A stretch of DNA of 53,150 bases from Salinimonas profundi. GTDB lineage: Bacteria; Pseudomonadota; Gammaproteobacteria; Enterobacterales; Alteromonadaceae. Shown one piece after another: positions 8,374 to 17,879 of this stretch. Both the position numbers and the translations under genes were made by a program. The first letter of the stretch is position 1; each line of letters opens with the position of its first letter. Where the stretch lies: assembly GCF_014750655.1 (NCBI RefSeq), contig NZ_JABBXD010000017.1:1-53150 (forward strand), read 5' to 3'. Under the pieces are notes generated by a model. It was given only the letters and a program-made list of their open reading frames with translations. It was not told the DNA's origin and did not search any database.

Positions 8374-9300
8374 CTATATACTTCTTGAGATAATCTCTAT
8401 GTGATGGCTTACAGAGAGTTTCTTGACAGCCCCCAAACCAGGGAAATGCTCAGAGTTATATAGCTTTCTAAATTCACCTATGGAATTGGTTTCGAAAATC
8501 TCCCCTTCGTCTAAAAACGATATAAGCTTTGTCAGTGCTTCAAAAAACTTTCCTGCAGGATCTGCGTAGGATCCATTGTTTTCTGAGCAAAAGTGATTTA
8601 CGACTATTTGTGTTTTTGAAGAAAATATACTTTTTTTCTGACTCTTCAAGACTTGGCTTAAATGCAATGCAACAACGTAAGCAGGCCCACCTCCTTCAGC
8701 GAAGGAACTACCAGTAATGGTATAATCACCGAAGCCGTGTAGCCCTAGGCTTTTATACTCTCCAATAGCAGAACTAAAGTTGGTTAAGCTTGGATAATCT
8801 GCATTTTTTAATTTTTTATCAAAGCCATCTTCAATTACTACTACCGGAATATCAAGAAAAGAGGCTGCTTGGCTAGCCTTACTAGTGCTTTCCTCAAGAA
8901 GTATTATTTCTACTTTATCAAGTTTAGAGAATATAGATTCATCGGATATGTCTTTAATGTATAAAACATGGGGAGTCTGTGATAGGTAGTCTTGAAGTTC
9001 GCTAAATTGTATTGCGCTGTGATGGCTTTCGAAAGATATACAGGGGAGAAACGTAACACCGGCGTTGTTCAAGAGCCTCATCACATCTTCTGCTGATTCT
9101 TCCTCACCTAAAGCAGAATTAATTATAACTATCGGATGAATATCTCCCTCATTCAACTCTTTAATAGTTTTAATAAACGGGTTGGAAATTTTTTTTACTG
9201 GCTCAATCACTGGAACAAAGTGATTGCTCAGACCGAGTTTTGCTAGCTCACGTAAAGCTATTAATTCAAACTGCTTCCCTCTCAAAACTGGAAAGTACAT
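8374..9300 (-). CDS. sce7725-family protein (beta-protein fold)
   Basis: The protein has 308 residues and begins MYFPVLRGKQFELIALREL, the characteristic opening of the sce7725/'beta family' group. FVPVIEPVKK and further alternating beta strands follow, suggesting a TIM-barrel-like or repeated β/α layout. The ATG at 9300 is preferred over a GTG at 9306: AAGGT lies about 8 bases before the ATG, and family members begin MYFP. It lies 20 bases after the sce7726-like gene and 14 bases before the RES gene, so all three are probably one transcript. No catalytic motif is apparent and function is unknown. It may be a regulator, sensor or antitoxin of its neighbours (inference). Confidence 0.7.
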   Translation of the reverse strand: MYFPVLRGKQFELIALRELAKLGLSNHFVPVIEPVKKISNPFIKTIKELNEGDIHPIVIINSALGEEESAEDVMRLLNNAGVTFLPCISFESHHSAIQFSELQDYLSQTPHVLYIKDISDESIFSKLDKVEIILLEESTSKASQAASFLDIPVVVIEDGFDKKLKNADYPSLTNFSSAIGEYKSLGLHGFGDYTITGSSFAEGGGPAYVVALHLSQVLKSQKKSIFSSKTQIVVNHFCSENNGSYADPAGKFFEALTKLISFLDEGEIFETNSIGEFRKLYNSEHFPGLGAVKKLSVSHHIEIISRSI

Positions 9301-9320
9301 CGTCACCTACCTTGGCAATA

Positions 9321-10166
9321 TTACACCGTTGCTGTCAGTGCATTTAAAAACTTATTCTGTTTTTTCACAGAAAGCTTGGCATGAGAAACTCTACCAACCA
9401 ACTCATAAGGCAGCTTTGCCAACAATCTGTTATTTTCTATACCCCTGCATTTGAGCCTAGATAGAGTCAAGCGTTTTAACTCATGAGCAGAAAAAGTAGT
9501 TAGGACCTCTTTACAAGCTTTATACACCATTGTGTTCGGAACGTCATCAATCGATGTAAGGCAAGGTCTTACAATATCTTTCAATTCAGGGGCGGTCAAA
9601 AGTGATGCAACTTTTTCCACGGAAAACTCGGGATAGAAATTAGATGACGTCCGAACAGTTGACATCGTACCCCTTTTAGTAAGAACCTTAATTCCAAACT
9701 GCGAAGGTATATTGCTTACAAGCTGATCTATTTTCTTAATATCTCCAAGTACGTAAACCTTGTCAGAAAATGCTGCATAGTCTGACAGTTGCTTCTCCAA
9801 TCTATCCAGATTGTCGTACTCAGACTTTATCTCGTAACTTGTGGCAATACCGTTAACTATAAATGCATCTACTTTGGAGCTCCCTAGCCTAAGCTCCGAA
9901 AGCATTGCTGCAGTGTTAGGAGAATGTACACCCAGTATTACTTTCTTAAAAAGAATACATTTGTAAACATACTCGCTTTTATAGTATTTGGTAAGGTGAT
10001 TGAAGGCATACTGAAGCAGATGACGTACTTCAATTTTCTCGGATCCATCGAAACCCAAAAGCGCCTTAAGCTGCAGCATCTTTTTAAAATCGTCATTTGC
10101 CAGTTCTTCTATTAAGGAGGAACTAAAGACATCAGCAACTTTTCTGAGTTCAGGCTTAGGGATCAT
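9321..10166 (-). CDS. sce7726-family PD-(D/E)XK-like protein
   Basis: The protein has 281 residues and is the first gene of the operon. Residues 85–140 read SELRLGSSKVDAFIVNG, then ATSYEIKSEYD, then a helix DRLEKQLSDYAAFSDKVYVL. The acidic E91, D100 and E112-x-K114 fit the PD-(D/E)XK nuclease core, and the RL..QL..Y helix is usual after it. The C-terminal half (about 170–281) is helical and basic and could bind nucleic acid. sce7726 and sce7725 proteins are known to occur as neighbours, which supports a joint function. The ATG lies 130 bases from the 3' end of tRNA-Arg. Confidence 0.7.
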   Translation of the reverse strand: MIPKPELRKVADVFSSSLIEELANDDFKKMLQLKALLGFDGSEKIEVRHLLQYAFNHLTKYYKSEYVYKCILFKKVILGVHSPNTAAMLSELRLGSSKVDAFIVNGIATSYEIKSEYDNLDRLEKQLSDYAAFSDKVYVLGDIKKIDQLVSNIPSQFGIKVLTKRGTMSTVRTSSNFYPEFSVEKVASLLTAPELKDIVRPCLTSIDDVPNTMVYKACKEVLTTFSAHELKRLTLSRLKCRGIENNRLLAKLPYELVGRVSHAKLSVKKQNKFLNALTATV

Positions 10167-10296
10167 CTACATTTCTTCTCCACTTATTAAATGAAATTAG
10201 CAGTAAGCTAAATTCAATTCAACTGCTACACATTTGCTACATATTTTGAAAAGGGAATTTTTTGAAGAGAGGAATCGGGCTCCAGCCCTTTAAAAA

Positions 10297-10373
10297 TGGC
10301 GCACCCGATAGGATTCGAACCTATGACCTTTGCCTCCGGAGGGCAACGCTCTATCCAGCTGAGCTACGGGTGC
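10297..10373 (-). tRNA. tRNA-Arg (CCG anticodon)
   Basis: The 77-base minus-strand gene folds as a cloverleaf: the acceptor GCACCCG (read 5'→3' from 10373) pairs with CGGGTGC. The D-arm has AGCTCAGCTGGATAGAGC, the anticodon loop CTCCGGA sits in a CCTCCGGAGG context giving CCG, and the T-arm has GGTTCGAATCC. CCA is encoded (TGG at 10297–10299 on the plus strand). Its 3' end faces the accessory operon and phage remnant, the usual orientation when a tRNA 3' end serves as an integration site. Confidence 0.95.
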
Positions 10374-10380
10374 GTACTTT

Positions 10381-10541
10381 ATAAACTTTTATCTGACCCG
10401 TCCCTGGTCGGTCATTCCAGCCGCAACGTCCTGTTGCGGCGTTGCGTTCCTTTCGGCGTGACGTTAAGTCACCCCTCATCGCCTTTGGCGACCGGTACTC
10501 ACCCAGCTGAGCCCATATAAACTACGGGGGATGCGTACTTT
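10381..10541. repeat. Triple-hairpin element with a broken copy of the tRNA-Arg 5' half
   Basis: Three palindromes occur in a row: GCCGCAAC/GTTGCGGC (10420–10440), GTGAC/GTCAC (10458–10472) and TCGCC/GGCGA (10479–10491). After them the tRNA-Arg 5' sequence recurs in pieces: CAGCTGAGC (10504–10512), CTACGGG (from 10522) and TGCGTACTTT (10532–10541). These match 10356–10380, but with inserted bases. This looks like an element inserted beside or inside a duplicated tRNA start. The rest of the gap up to 10782 shows only a likely promoter for the next gene. Confidence 0.6.
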
Positions 10542-10734
10542 GCAAACTGTTTCAACCACCATCGACAGCGTGAAAGCGTGAGTCGGGAATGGCGTTGAGG
10601 AGCGCTATAATACTTAGGGTGGGCGGTAGCATCAACCGTTTTGTGGCAGAAATCTGAGTTGGCGGGGTAAGAATTCGCAATTGATTAAAAATTGGTTAAT
10701 TGTTGCTAAATGGTTGTAGTCATTAAATAACCGT

Positions 10735-10740
10735 TATAAT
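10735..10740 (+). promoter_or_regulatory. -10 box for cytochrome c5 gene
   Basis: A perfect TATAAT lies 43 bases before the GTG start of the cytochrome gene. The -35 is weak (TTGTAG at 10714–10719 with a 15-base spacer, or GGTTGT with 17), so activation by a regulator is possible. Confidence 0.45.
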
Positions 10741-10782
10741 CTTCTTTTAATAGGCATTTTACTGTAACGCCCGGAGGCGGAT

Positions 10783-11193
10783 GTGAAATTAAAGTCGTGG
10801 TTAGTTGCTGGCGCAATGGTAGTGGCAGCGGTAGCGCAGGCTCAGGAGATGAGCGAAGAGGCGATTAAGGATCGCATTAAGCCGGTGGGCTCGGTACATG
10901 TAGCCGGTGATGAAGCTCAGGGTGACGCTGCTGGCGGCGGCGGTGGCGGTACGCGCTCAGGTGAAGTTGTCTATAACAATGCCTGCGTAGCCTGCCATGG
11001 TGCCGGTGTTCTGGGCGCGCCAAAAATGCAGGTTGCAGCCGATTGGCAGCCTCGCCTGGATGAACGTGGCTTTGATATGCTGCTTGAAAATGCGATTAAC
11101 GGTTATAACGCCATGCCGCCGAAAGGTACCTGTGGCGATTGCAGTGATGATGAGATTAAAGCAGCTATCGAATACATGATCGAAGGTATTTAA
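10783..11193 (+). CDS. Cytochrome c5-type monoheme protein
   Basis: The protein has 136 residues with a signal peptide ending AVAQAQ. A Gly-rich linker (AAGGGGGGTRSG) precedes one heme site, CVACH. A Met axial ligand is offered by NAMPPKG, followed by the c5-specific Cys pair in GTCGDCSDDE. It is a periplasmic electron carrier. The start is GTG: GGAGG lies 6 bases upstream, and the ATG two bases earlier is followed at once by a stop in its own frame. It is a single gene flanked by the tRNA region and a c-di-GMP gene. Confidence 0.85.
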   Translation: MKLKSWLVAGAMVVAAVAQAQEMSEEAIKDRIKPVGSVHVAGDEAQGDAAGGGGGGTRSGEVVYNNACVACHGAGVLGAPKMQVAADWQPRLDERGFDMLLENAINGYNAMPPKGTCGDCSDDEIKAAIEYMIEGI

Positions 11194-11413
11194 CGGTAGC
11201 TACCAACCTATCGACCCTCTCTACCCTACAAAAAATCATGAGTCGGGTGTAGCTGAATGTGTACGAAGCGCACCTGACATCAATGCCAGCGCCGCTCTGG
11301 TCCGACGTGAGTCAAGTGCTGTATTTTTAAACAAAAAGTAGCAATTTGAGCACAAATCAGTTAATTTAAGCTGTTAACAACATTTGGTGTTCTAAGAAAA
11401 GCTGGCTAACTTA

Positions 11414-14014
11414 ATGTCGACAGAGTCTACGCAGTATCCGTTGTCTGAGGAAGAGCTCCGTGAGCTGATTCCGCAGTTACAGCAACTGACTGAAAAATAT
11501 AAGCGCGCGGAACGCGTGCAAAAAGCCCTGTTCGATATTTCTGAACTGGCAAGCTCTGTCAGTCATCTCAACCGTCTTTACTCTGCCATCCATGAAATTA
11601 TCGGCGAATTCATGAACGCCGAGAACTTCTTTGTCGCCTTCTACGAACGTGACGTCAATTTGATCAACTTTGCGTACTTTGTTGATGAGTTTGACGAACA
11701 AACCATCAAACAAGTCCCTGCCGAACAATTAATGGATGGCATTACCGGCCATATTCTTCGCACGGGCAACCACGTATTTCTGGATAAATCTAACGCCGAC
11801 GAGTTTGAAGCCAAAAGTGGCGCAAAGTTAGTAGGCGCCCTGCCTCACCAGTTTTTGGGTGTTCCGCTTAAACGCGGTACACAGGTGATTGGCGCAATGG
11901 TCGTTCAAACGTATGACGAAGCCGTGTTTTACTCGGATGAAGACCTGGAAGTATTGTTGTTTGTTTCTCAGCATATCGTGACTACCGTTGACCGGGTCAA
12001 AAGTCGCGAACTGACTGAGCGAACAATTCGCGAGCGCACCCGTCAGCTTCGTAAAATTAACGACGATCTGCAGGAAGAGATTCTGGAGCGTCAGAAAGTC
12101 GAGCAGCTTCAGCATGCGCTGTTCGAGATTTCAGAGCTGGCGGCCAACGTTGAAGGCGACATGAAGAACTTCTATTCCAGCCTTCACGAAATCCTTGCCC
12201 GCCTCATAAGCGCCCCGAACTGTTACATTGCTACCTTAAATGAAACACGCGATAAATTACGCTTTCCCTATTTTAGTGATAAAGAGCATCACAGTGCAGA
12301 AGAACGTCCTCTTGGCCTGGGTTTATCAGAATTTGTTCTGCGCACAGGTCAGGCTGAGCTGATTAACCCTTCACGGGTGCTTGAACTGGCCGAGTCTGGC
12401 GATATTGATGTCAGCGTGGCGCAGAGCATGCTGAAAAGCGCCAACTCCTGGCTGGGTTCGCCGCTGGTCGTAGATGGTGAGGTTTCGGGCATAATTGCAG
12501 TACAAACCTACGGTAAGCTGGCCAAATACACCAGCCGCGATCTGGAGCTCCTGCGTTTTGTTTCCCACCACATTGCGGTGGCCATGGAGCGCAAGCGCAG
12601 CACAGACGCCATTCATCAGTACAATCAGCAACTTGAAGAACGGGTGCGTGAGCGTACTGAAGAACTAAACGAGGTTAACGCCAACCTGCGCAAGCAAATT
12701 GACGAGCGCAAGGAAATGGAGCTTAAGCTTATTCATGATGCGCATCATGATGCGCTGACCGATTTACCCAATCGGGTGATGTTTACCAGCCGCCTGGATC
12801 TGGCGCTGGCCAATAAACAACGTTATCCGGAAAATCTGTTTGCAGTACTGTTTATTGACCTTGATCGCTTTAAAGTAATCAACGATACCCTTGGCCACCA
12901 CGCCGGCGATGAATTTTTGGTGGAAGTGGCAAAGCGTATTTCACTGTGTATTCGCGGGCACGACTTACTGGCTCGCCTGGGCGGCGATGAGTTTGTGGTG
13001 CTGCTGGATAACTTCGAGGATCTGACTGACGTTGAGGAAGTGGCCGCACGTATTATCGAAGCGGTTTCACAGCCATTTACGCTGGAAGGTAAAGAGATGT
13101 ACTCGGGCGCCAGTATTGGTATCGCGCATCTGGAAAGCTACTATCAGGCTGCTGATGAGGTTCTGCGTGATGCTGATGCTGCCATGTATCAGGCCAAAAC
13201 ACTGGGTCGTAGTCGCTTTGTGATGTTTGATAAAAGCATGCGTGAGCGTTTGCTTGAGGAACTTGAGCTTGAAAACGAGTTTCGTCAGTCACTACGTCAG
13301 GAAGAATTTGAGTGCTACCTGCAGCCGGTTATCAATCTGCACACCGAAGAAGCAATCTATCACGAAATGTACGTGCGCTGGTCACACCCGCAATATGGTA
13401 AGGTGGCGCGAGAGCAGTTCAGACAAGTCGCGGAGCAAAGCGGCCTGACACTGGATCTTGATTTGTTCCAGTTACACAAAGCCTGCGACCTGCTGGAAGA
13501 ATGGAAAGACACACACAGTCGCCCTGCCCGTATTGCCGTGAACGTATCGATCAACCATCTGTTACAGCAGTCGCTGGTCAATAAAATCATCCGAATCATT
13601 GAAGAGCGCGGTACCTCACCGGGCGAGCTGGTCTTTGAGTTTGATGAGAATGACCTGAATCGTCGTTCGCAGTTTATTCTGCCTGCCATCAAAAAGCTCA
13701 AGCGCGCCGGTATTACATTGGTTCTGGATAACTTTGGTAGCGGCCTGGCATCGTTAAGTTACCTGTTTGCTTATCCGTTCGACTTTATCAAAGTTGACCA
13801 TCGCTTTGTGAAATCGCTGCCCCGTTCGCAGCGTAACCAAAAGCTTATCCAATCCGTTATGTTGATTTCTGAGCATCTGCGCTTCAAGGTCATCGCAGAA
13901 GGTGTGGACTCGCCATCGCAGCTGGCGGCGTTATCTGAAATTAACTGCCATTATGCGCAAGGCAAGGTACTCAGTGAGCCCACGCCTCTGCCCATGAGAA
14001 AGCTCGCGGTATAA
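11414..14014 (+). CDS. Tandem-GAF GGDEF–EAL protein with degenerate EAL domain
   Basis: The protein has 866 residues and no membrane helix. Two GAF domains (about 35–195 and 235–395) look like an internal duplication: each starts ALF-(D/E)-ISELA. A coiled coil follows (about 395–440). The GGDEF domain (about 440–605) keeps an intact GGDEF near 522 and an RGHD inhibitory site just before it, so c-di-GMP synthesis with product inhibition is expected. The EAL domain (about 615–860) is altered: EMYVRW replaces EALxRW, DNFGSG replaces DDFGTG, and GKVLSEP replaces the GYLFxxP region. Phosphodiesterase activity is therefore probably lost and the domain may only bind. It is a cytosolic signalling protein whose input ligand is unknown. 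Confidence 0.85.
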   Translation: MSTESTQYPLSEEELRELIPQLQQLTEKYKRAERVQKALFDISELASSVSHLNRLYSAIHEIIGEFMNAENFFVAFYERDVNLINFAYFVDEFDEQTIKQVPAEQLMDGITGHILRTGNHVFLDKSNADEFEAKSGAKLVGALPHQFLGVPLKRGTQVIGAMVVQTYDEAVFYSDEDLEVLLFVSQHIVTTVDRVKSRELTERTIRERTRQLRKINDDLQEEILERQKVEQLQHALFEISELAANVEGDMKNFYSSLHEILARLISAPNCYIATLNETRDKLRFPYFSDKEHHSAEERPLGLGLSEFVLRTGQAELINPSRVLELAESGDIDVSVAQSMLKSANSWLGSPLVVDGEVSGIIAVQTYGKLAKYTSRDLELLRFVSHHIAVAMERKRSTDAIHQYNQQLEERVRERTEELNEVNANLRKQIDERKEMELKLIHDAHHDALTDLPNRVMFTSRLDLALANKQRYPENLFAVLFIDLDRFKVINDTLGHHAGDEFLVEVAKRISLCIRGHDLLARLGGDEFVVLLDNFEDLTDVEEVAARIIEAVSQPFTLEGKEMYSGASIGIAHLESYYQAADEVLRDADAAMYQAKTLGRSRFVMFDKSMRERLLEELELENEFRQSLRQEEFECYLQPVINLHTEEAIYHEMYVRWSHPQYGKVAREQFRQVAEQSGLTLDLDLFQLHKACDLLEEWKDTHSRPARIAVNVSINHLLQQSLVNKIIRIIEERGTSPGELVFEFDENDLNRRSQFILPAIKKLKRAGITLVLDNFGSGLASLSYLFAYPFDFIKVDHRFVKSLPRSQRNQKLIQSVMLISEHLRFKVIAEGVDSPSQLAALSEINCHYAQGKVLSEPTPLPMRKLAV

Positions 14015-14050
14015 CTACCTTGCACGGCGTTCAGCTGATGCAGTTCTTTC

Positions 14051-16066
14051 TTAGTCTTTACCCAGCATCGCCCGTAAGTTAGCGATACTTTTGTGGCCTT
14101 TTTCCTGACGCTCTTCAGCACTCACTTTTTTCTTTTGATCTTCCCATTCCACATCGTCCGGCGGGAGTTCGTCTAAAAAGCGACTGTGTTCAGGGTTGAT
14201 GACTTCACCAAACTGACGGCGCTCACGGGCCAGTGAAAAGATAAGCTCCCGCTGTGCGCGGGTGATCCCCACATAGGCCAGCCGACGCTCTTCTTCCACA
14301 TTATCTTCATCAATACTGCTTTGATGCGGCAACAAACCTTCTTCCATCCCCACCAGAAACACAATGGGAAACTCCAGCCCTTTAGACGCATGTAAGGTCA
14401 TCAGCTGAACCTGGTCGGCCTCGGCGTCATCTTCGCCCCGCTCCATCATATCGCGCAGAATAAGGCGATTTACCGCCTCAGGCAGCGACATGGGTGGGTC
14501 CAGCTCATTGCCTTCCAGCATATCGGTCACCCAGCCAAATAAGGTACTGACGTTTGCCATGCCCATTTCAGCCGCTTTCGGGGTTTTGCTTTGCTCGTAC
14601 AGCCACTCTTCGTACTGCATCGACTTAATCATTTCCCGCAGCACTGCCTTGGTATCACCGCGCTGGGCATTATCAGACAGCTCTACCATCCAGCGGCCGA
14701 ATCCGGCGACGCGATGATAGGCATTGTCGGTCATGACCTGAGAGAGTCCGTCGTGCACTGCTGCTGCGAAAATCGACACACCCAGTTCATTGGCAAAATT
14801 CCCCAGCTTTTCGAGCGTTGCACGTCCAATACCCCGATGCGGTGTATTGATCACCCGCAGCAACGCATTGTCATCATCAGGGTTCACCAACAGACGCAGA
14901 TACGCCATGATGTCTTTCACCTCAGTACGCCCGAAAAACGACATACCGCCGCTGATTTTATAGGGGATACGGTTACTCATGAGCAGCTTTTCAAACAGCC
15001 GGCTTTGATGGTTGCCCCGGTATAAAATCGCATAGTCTTTAAATTTAGTGCGGTTCATAAACTTATGAGCAATCAGCTCGGCCACCACCCGTTCGGCCTC
15101 GTGTTCTTCGTTTTTGGCCACGATCACGCGCAGCGGCTCACCGTAGGCCAACTCCGAAAACAGCGTTTTGTCGAACAGGTGGGGGTTATTCTGGATAAGA
15201 ATATTCGCGCAATGCAGGATGCGCCCCGACGAGCGGTAGTTCTGCTGCAGCTTGATTACATTTAACTTCGGAAAGTCCTGCTGCAACAAATTCAGATTCT
15301 GTGGTTTGGCACCGCGCCACGAATAAATCGACTGATCATCATCGCCAACCACCGTAAAGCGCGCCCGTTCGCCCACCAGCAGCTTCACCAGCTCATACTG
15401 ACTCGTATTGGTATCCTGATACTCATCCACCAGCAGATAACGCAGCTTACGCTGCCATTTTTCACGAATGGTTTGCGAGCTTTTCAGCAGCAACGTGGGT
15501 AGCAGGATGAGGTCATCAAAATCCAGTGCATTGTAGGCTTTCAGGTGGTTCTGGTACTGCTGATACGCTTCGGCAAATTCTTTCTCACCGGCACTGGTAG
15601 CCTGCTTTAACAACATATCCGGCAGCAGAAGATCGTTTTTCCAGTTTGAGATACAACTTTGCAGCAACGACAGCTGGTCTTTATCGCCATCCAGTGTGTC
15701 TTCGGTCAAATCGTTGAGCAGCGCCATGGAGTCTTTATCATCAAATAATGAAAAGCCCGGTTTCAGCCCCAGGTCTTTTACATGTGACTTGATGATACGC
15801 AGACCCAGGGTGTGAAACGTGGAGACTTTCAGCCCCCGGGCCTCGGCTTTGCCCAGGGTTTGCGCCACACGCTCTTTCATCTCACGGGCGGCTTTATTGG
15901 TAAAGGTGACCGCAGCGATATAGCGCGCAGGCACATCGCAGTTACGTACCAGATATGCAATTTTGTTGGTGATTACCCGGGTTTTGCCACTACCGGCGCC
16001 GGCCAAAACCAGACACGGGCCTGACACGTATGTAACTGCAGATTGTTGGGCATCGTTTAATCGCAT
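14051..16066 (-). CDS. rep: ATP-dependent DNA helicase Rep
   Basis: The 671-residue superfamily 1A helicase aligns along its full length with E. coli Rep. It has a [11 protein letters not shown] start, Walker A GAGSGKT, motif Ia [11 protein letters not shown], motif [10 protein letters not shown], motif [16 protein letters not shown], motif [14 protein letters not shown] and motif [12 protein letters not shown]. Rep moves 3'→5' and clears proteins ahead of the replication fork with DnaB. The C-terminus (SIANLRAML) is the conserved DnaB-contact region. It is divergent from ubiK, with about 110 bases shared upstream. Confidence 0.97.
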   Translation of the reverse strand: MRLNDAQQSAVTYVSGPCLVLAGAGSGKTRVITNKIAYLVRNCDVPARYIAAVTFTNKAAREMKERVAQTLGKAEARGLKVSTFHTLGLRIIKSHVKDLGLKPGFSLFDDKDSMALLNDLTEDTLDGDKDQLSLLQSCISNWKNDLLLPDMLLKQATSAGEKEFAEAYQQYQNHLKAYNALDFDDLILLPTLLLKSSQTIREKWQRKLRYLLVDEYQDTNTSQYELVKLLVGERARFTVVGDDDQSIYSWRGAKPQNLNLLQQDFPKLNVIKLQQNYRSSGRILHCANILIQNNPHLFDKTLFSELAYGEPLRVIVAKNEEHEAERVVAELIAHKFMNRTKFKDYAILYRGNHQSRLFEKLLMSNRIPYKISGGMSFFGRTEVKDIMAYLRLLVNPDDDNALLRVINTPHRGIGRATLEKLGNFANELGVSIFAAAVHDGLSQVMTDNAYHRVAGFGRWMVELSDNAQRGDTKAVLREMIKSMQYEEWLYEQSKTPKAAEMGMANVSTLFGWVTDMLEGNELDPPMSLPEAVNRLILRDMMERGEDDAEADQVQLMTLHASKGLEFPIVFLVGMEEGLLPHQSSIDEDNVEEERRLAYVGITRAQRELIFSLARERRQFGEVINPEHSRFLDELPPDDVEWEDQKKKVSAEERQEKGHKSIANLRAMLGKD

Positions 16067-16180
16067 GTAATTAGCTACCGGAAGATTGCGAAGTTTAGGG
16101 TAATAGCGGTTTTCATTGCATGTGCCCGACTTCTCTTTAGAATAGACAGACCATGTTGTGGCGCATTATAGAGGAAAACC

Positions 16181-16441
16181 ATGCTCGATCCGAAAAAACT
16201 CGAAGAACTGGCAAAACAAATTTCTGGCGCGGTCCCGCCAGGCGTTCGCAATGCAGCAGAAGGCGCAGAGGCCCGAATTAAGCAAGTTCTGCAGTCTCAG
16301 CTTTCAAAGCTTGATTTAGTCACCCGCGAAGAATTTGATATTCAAAGCCAGGTGCTGATCCGCACCCGTGAAAAGCTGGATGCAATGGAAGCCCGCCTGT
16401 CTGAGCTTGAAGGCAAAGCGGAGTCTGCTGATAAAAAGTAA
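16181..16441 (+). CDS. ubiK: Ubiquinone biosynthesis accessory factor UbiK
   Basis: The protein has 86 residues with the BMFP/YqiC layout: an amphipathic N-terminal helix (PKKLEELAKQISGAVPP) and a C-terminal coiled coil (TREEFDIQSQVLIRTREKLD, then EARLSELE). UbiK assists the aerobic Ubi complex, probably by linking it to the membrane. A GAGGAAAA site precedes the ATG. It ends 11 bases before the convergent end of ubiA, so three ubiquinone genes cluster here on opposite strands. Confidence 0.9.
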   Translation: MLDPKKLEELAKQISGAVPPGVRNAAEGAEARIKQVLQSQLSKLDLVTREEFDIQSQVLIRTREKLDAMEARLSELEGKAESADKK

Positions 16442-16452
16442 TCTGGCAATAG

Positions 16453-17328
16453 TCAGCCAATGATTAAGTAATGCACCAGTAATCCTGCTGCGAATGCCAG
16501 GCCGATATAGTGATTATCCAGAAATGACTGGAAACAGGCCTGCCTTTCGCGGTGTCGGATTTGCACCTGCTGATAGATAAACAGCCCCGCGCAAATCAAC
16601 AACGCCAGATATACCACCCAGCTCGCCTGAATCAGCATACTTACCCACATCAACAATAACAGTGTCAGTGTCTGCAAGATGCCGATGATGAGTTTGTCGT
16701 ATCGCCCGAACAAAATCGCGCTGGATTTCACACCGATTTTTAAATCGTCGTCGCGATCGACCATGGCATACATGCTGTCATAGGCAATGGTCCACAGTAC
16801 ATTGGCAACAAACAGTACCCAGCCCGCCAGCGGCACCGTTTCGGTGATAGCCATAAATGCCATGGGAATCGCCCAGCCAAAGGCCGCTCCCAGCACAGCC
16901 TGTGGCATGTGGGTATAGCGTTTCATGAATGGATAACAAAATGCCAGCCCGACGGCCACGAAAGACAGTGCGATGGTTTGCCAATTTAGAAATAACACCA
17001 GAACAAAACTTATGCCCACCAGCAGTGCGAATAACTGCAGCGCCTCTTTTTCGCTGGCCTGCCCGGAAACCAGTGGTCGCGCCTTTGTTCGTTCTACCGC
17101 ACCGTCTACTTTGCGATCAGCGTAATCATTGATGACACAGCCTGCCGAACGCATCAGCACCACACCGGCAATAAAAATGGCAGTTATCTTCAATGAGGGC
17201 ACGCCTTCTGCGGCAATAATCAATGCCCACAGCGTGGGCCAAAGCAACAGATAGATGCCAATGGGCTTATCCAGCCGCGTTAGCTTTATGTAGGCGCCGA
17301 GGTTGGAAAAGGTAAGTCGCGAGTGCAT
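16453..17328 (-). CDS. ubiA: 4-hydroxybenzoate octaprenyltransferase
   Basis: This 291-residue multi-helix membrane prenyltransferase joins the polyprenyl tail to 4-hydroxybenzoate. Both Asp-rich sites are visible: [10 protein letters not shown] (about 67–76) and [16 protein letters not shown] (about 186–201). The opening [20 protein letters not shown] is standard for UbiA. It follows ubiC with only two bases between the stop and this ATG, so the two are translated as a unit: UbiC makes the substrate and UbiA uses it. Confidence 0.96.
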   Translation of the reverse strand: MHSRLTFSNLGAYIKLTRLDKPIGIYLLLWPTLWALIIAAEGVPSLKITAIFIAGVVLMRSAGCVINDYADRKVDGAVERTKARPLVSGQASEKEALQLFALLVGISFVLVLFLNWQTIALSFVAVGLAFCYPFMKRYTHMPQAVLGAAFGWAIPMAFMAITETVPLAGWVLFVANVLWTIAYDSMYAMVDRDDDLKIGVKSSAILFGRYDKLIIGILQTLTLLLLMWVSMLIQASWVVYLALLICAGLFIYQQVQIRHRERQACFQSFLDNHYIGLAFAAGLLVHYLIIG

Positions 17329-17330
17329 GC

Positions 17331-17879
17331 TTAGTCGTTCCTGTATGCCGGCGAGTCAGGTAAAAAGATTTCAGCCACAATGATGTAATCATCGCCCAGA
17401 TGAAACCGTGACCGGCGACCCCACAGAACTTGCCTGTCAGAAGGCTTTTCGTCCACAGCAAAAGCAGCCGCCGGTACCTGACACAACTCAAAGTCGCTGC
17501 GTGTGAAGCGGGTATCATTGAACAACCGTTTGCCCAGAGGCTGAGCGCCTAAATTGGCCAGTTCACCTTCCACCAGCGTTTGCGGTAACACAGAACGGGC
17601 GAATACCCAGGGCTTGCTGTCACCCTCTAAGATAACTTCACGTGCCTGCCAGTGATGCTGTAAGTCGGCAGGCAACCAGCGCTTCTCATTAGCGTACAAA
17701 GGAACGTCACCCTGCCCCAGCCGGCGCAGTGAGAAAGTGTCACAGCACTCCTGTAACCGTTCGGTCAGCGAGCCGGTATCCAGCAGCCAGTGCTGCAGGG
17801 TCGATGAGGGTATAACAACATCGGTGGCCGCTACCCACTCTATCTGTATCCCATGCTCAAAAGGAAAGGTTAATTCCAA
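17331..17879 (-). CDS. ubiC: Chorismate lyase
   Basis: The protein has 182 residues. [15 protein letters not shown] is the conserved N-terminal segment, followed by [31 protein letters not shown] (the active-site Arg region) and [18 protein letters not shown]. UbiC removes pyruvate from chorismate to give 4-hydroxybenzoate, the first committed step to ubiquinone. It is the first gene of the ubiC–ubiA operon, with about 165 bases upstream shared with the divergent FliL-like gene. Confidence 0.93.
   Translation of the reverse strand: MELTFPFEHGIQIEWVAATDVVIPSSTLQHWLLDTGSLTERLQECCDTFSLRRLGQGDVPLYANEKRWLPADLQHHWQAREVILEGDSKPWVFARSVLPQTLVEGELANLGAQPLGKRLFNDTRFTRSDFELCQVPAAAFAVDEKPSDRQVLWGRRSRFHLGDDYIIVAEIFLPDSPAYRND

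Noticed and set aside
6917..10373. Exact left attachment site of an element integrated at tRNA-Arg
   Set aside because: No second copy of the tRNA 3' end was found by reading the window, so no att pair can be reported.
10296..10520. Open frame of 74 residues across tRNA-Arg and the hairpin element
   Set aside because: It reads through a clear tRNA gene and its hairpin neighbour; frames of this kind over tRNAs are common artefacts.
14591..15025. Open frame of 144 residues on the plus strand
   Set aside because: It lies fully opposite the well-conserved rep gene and is a shadow of its codon use.
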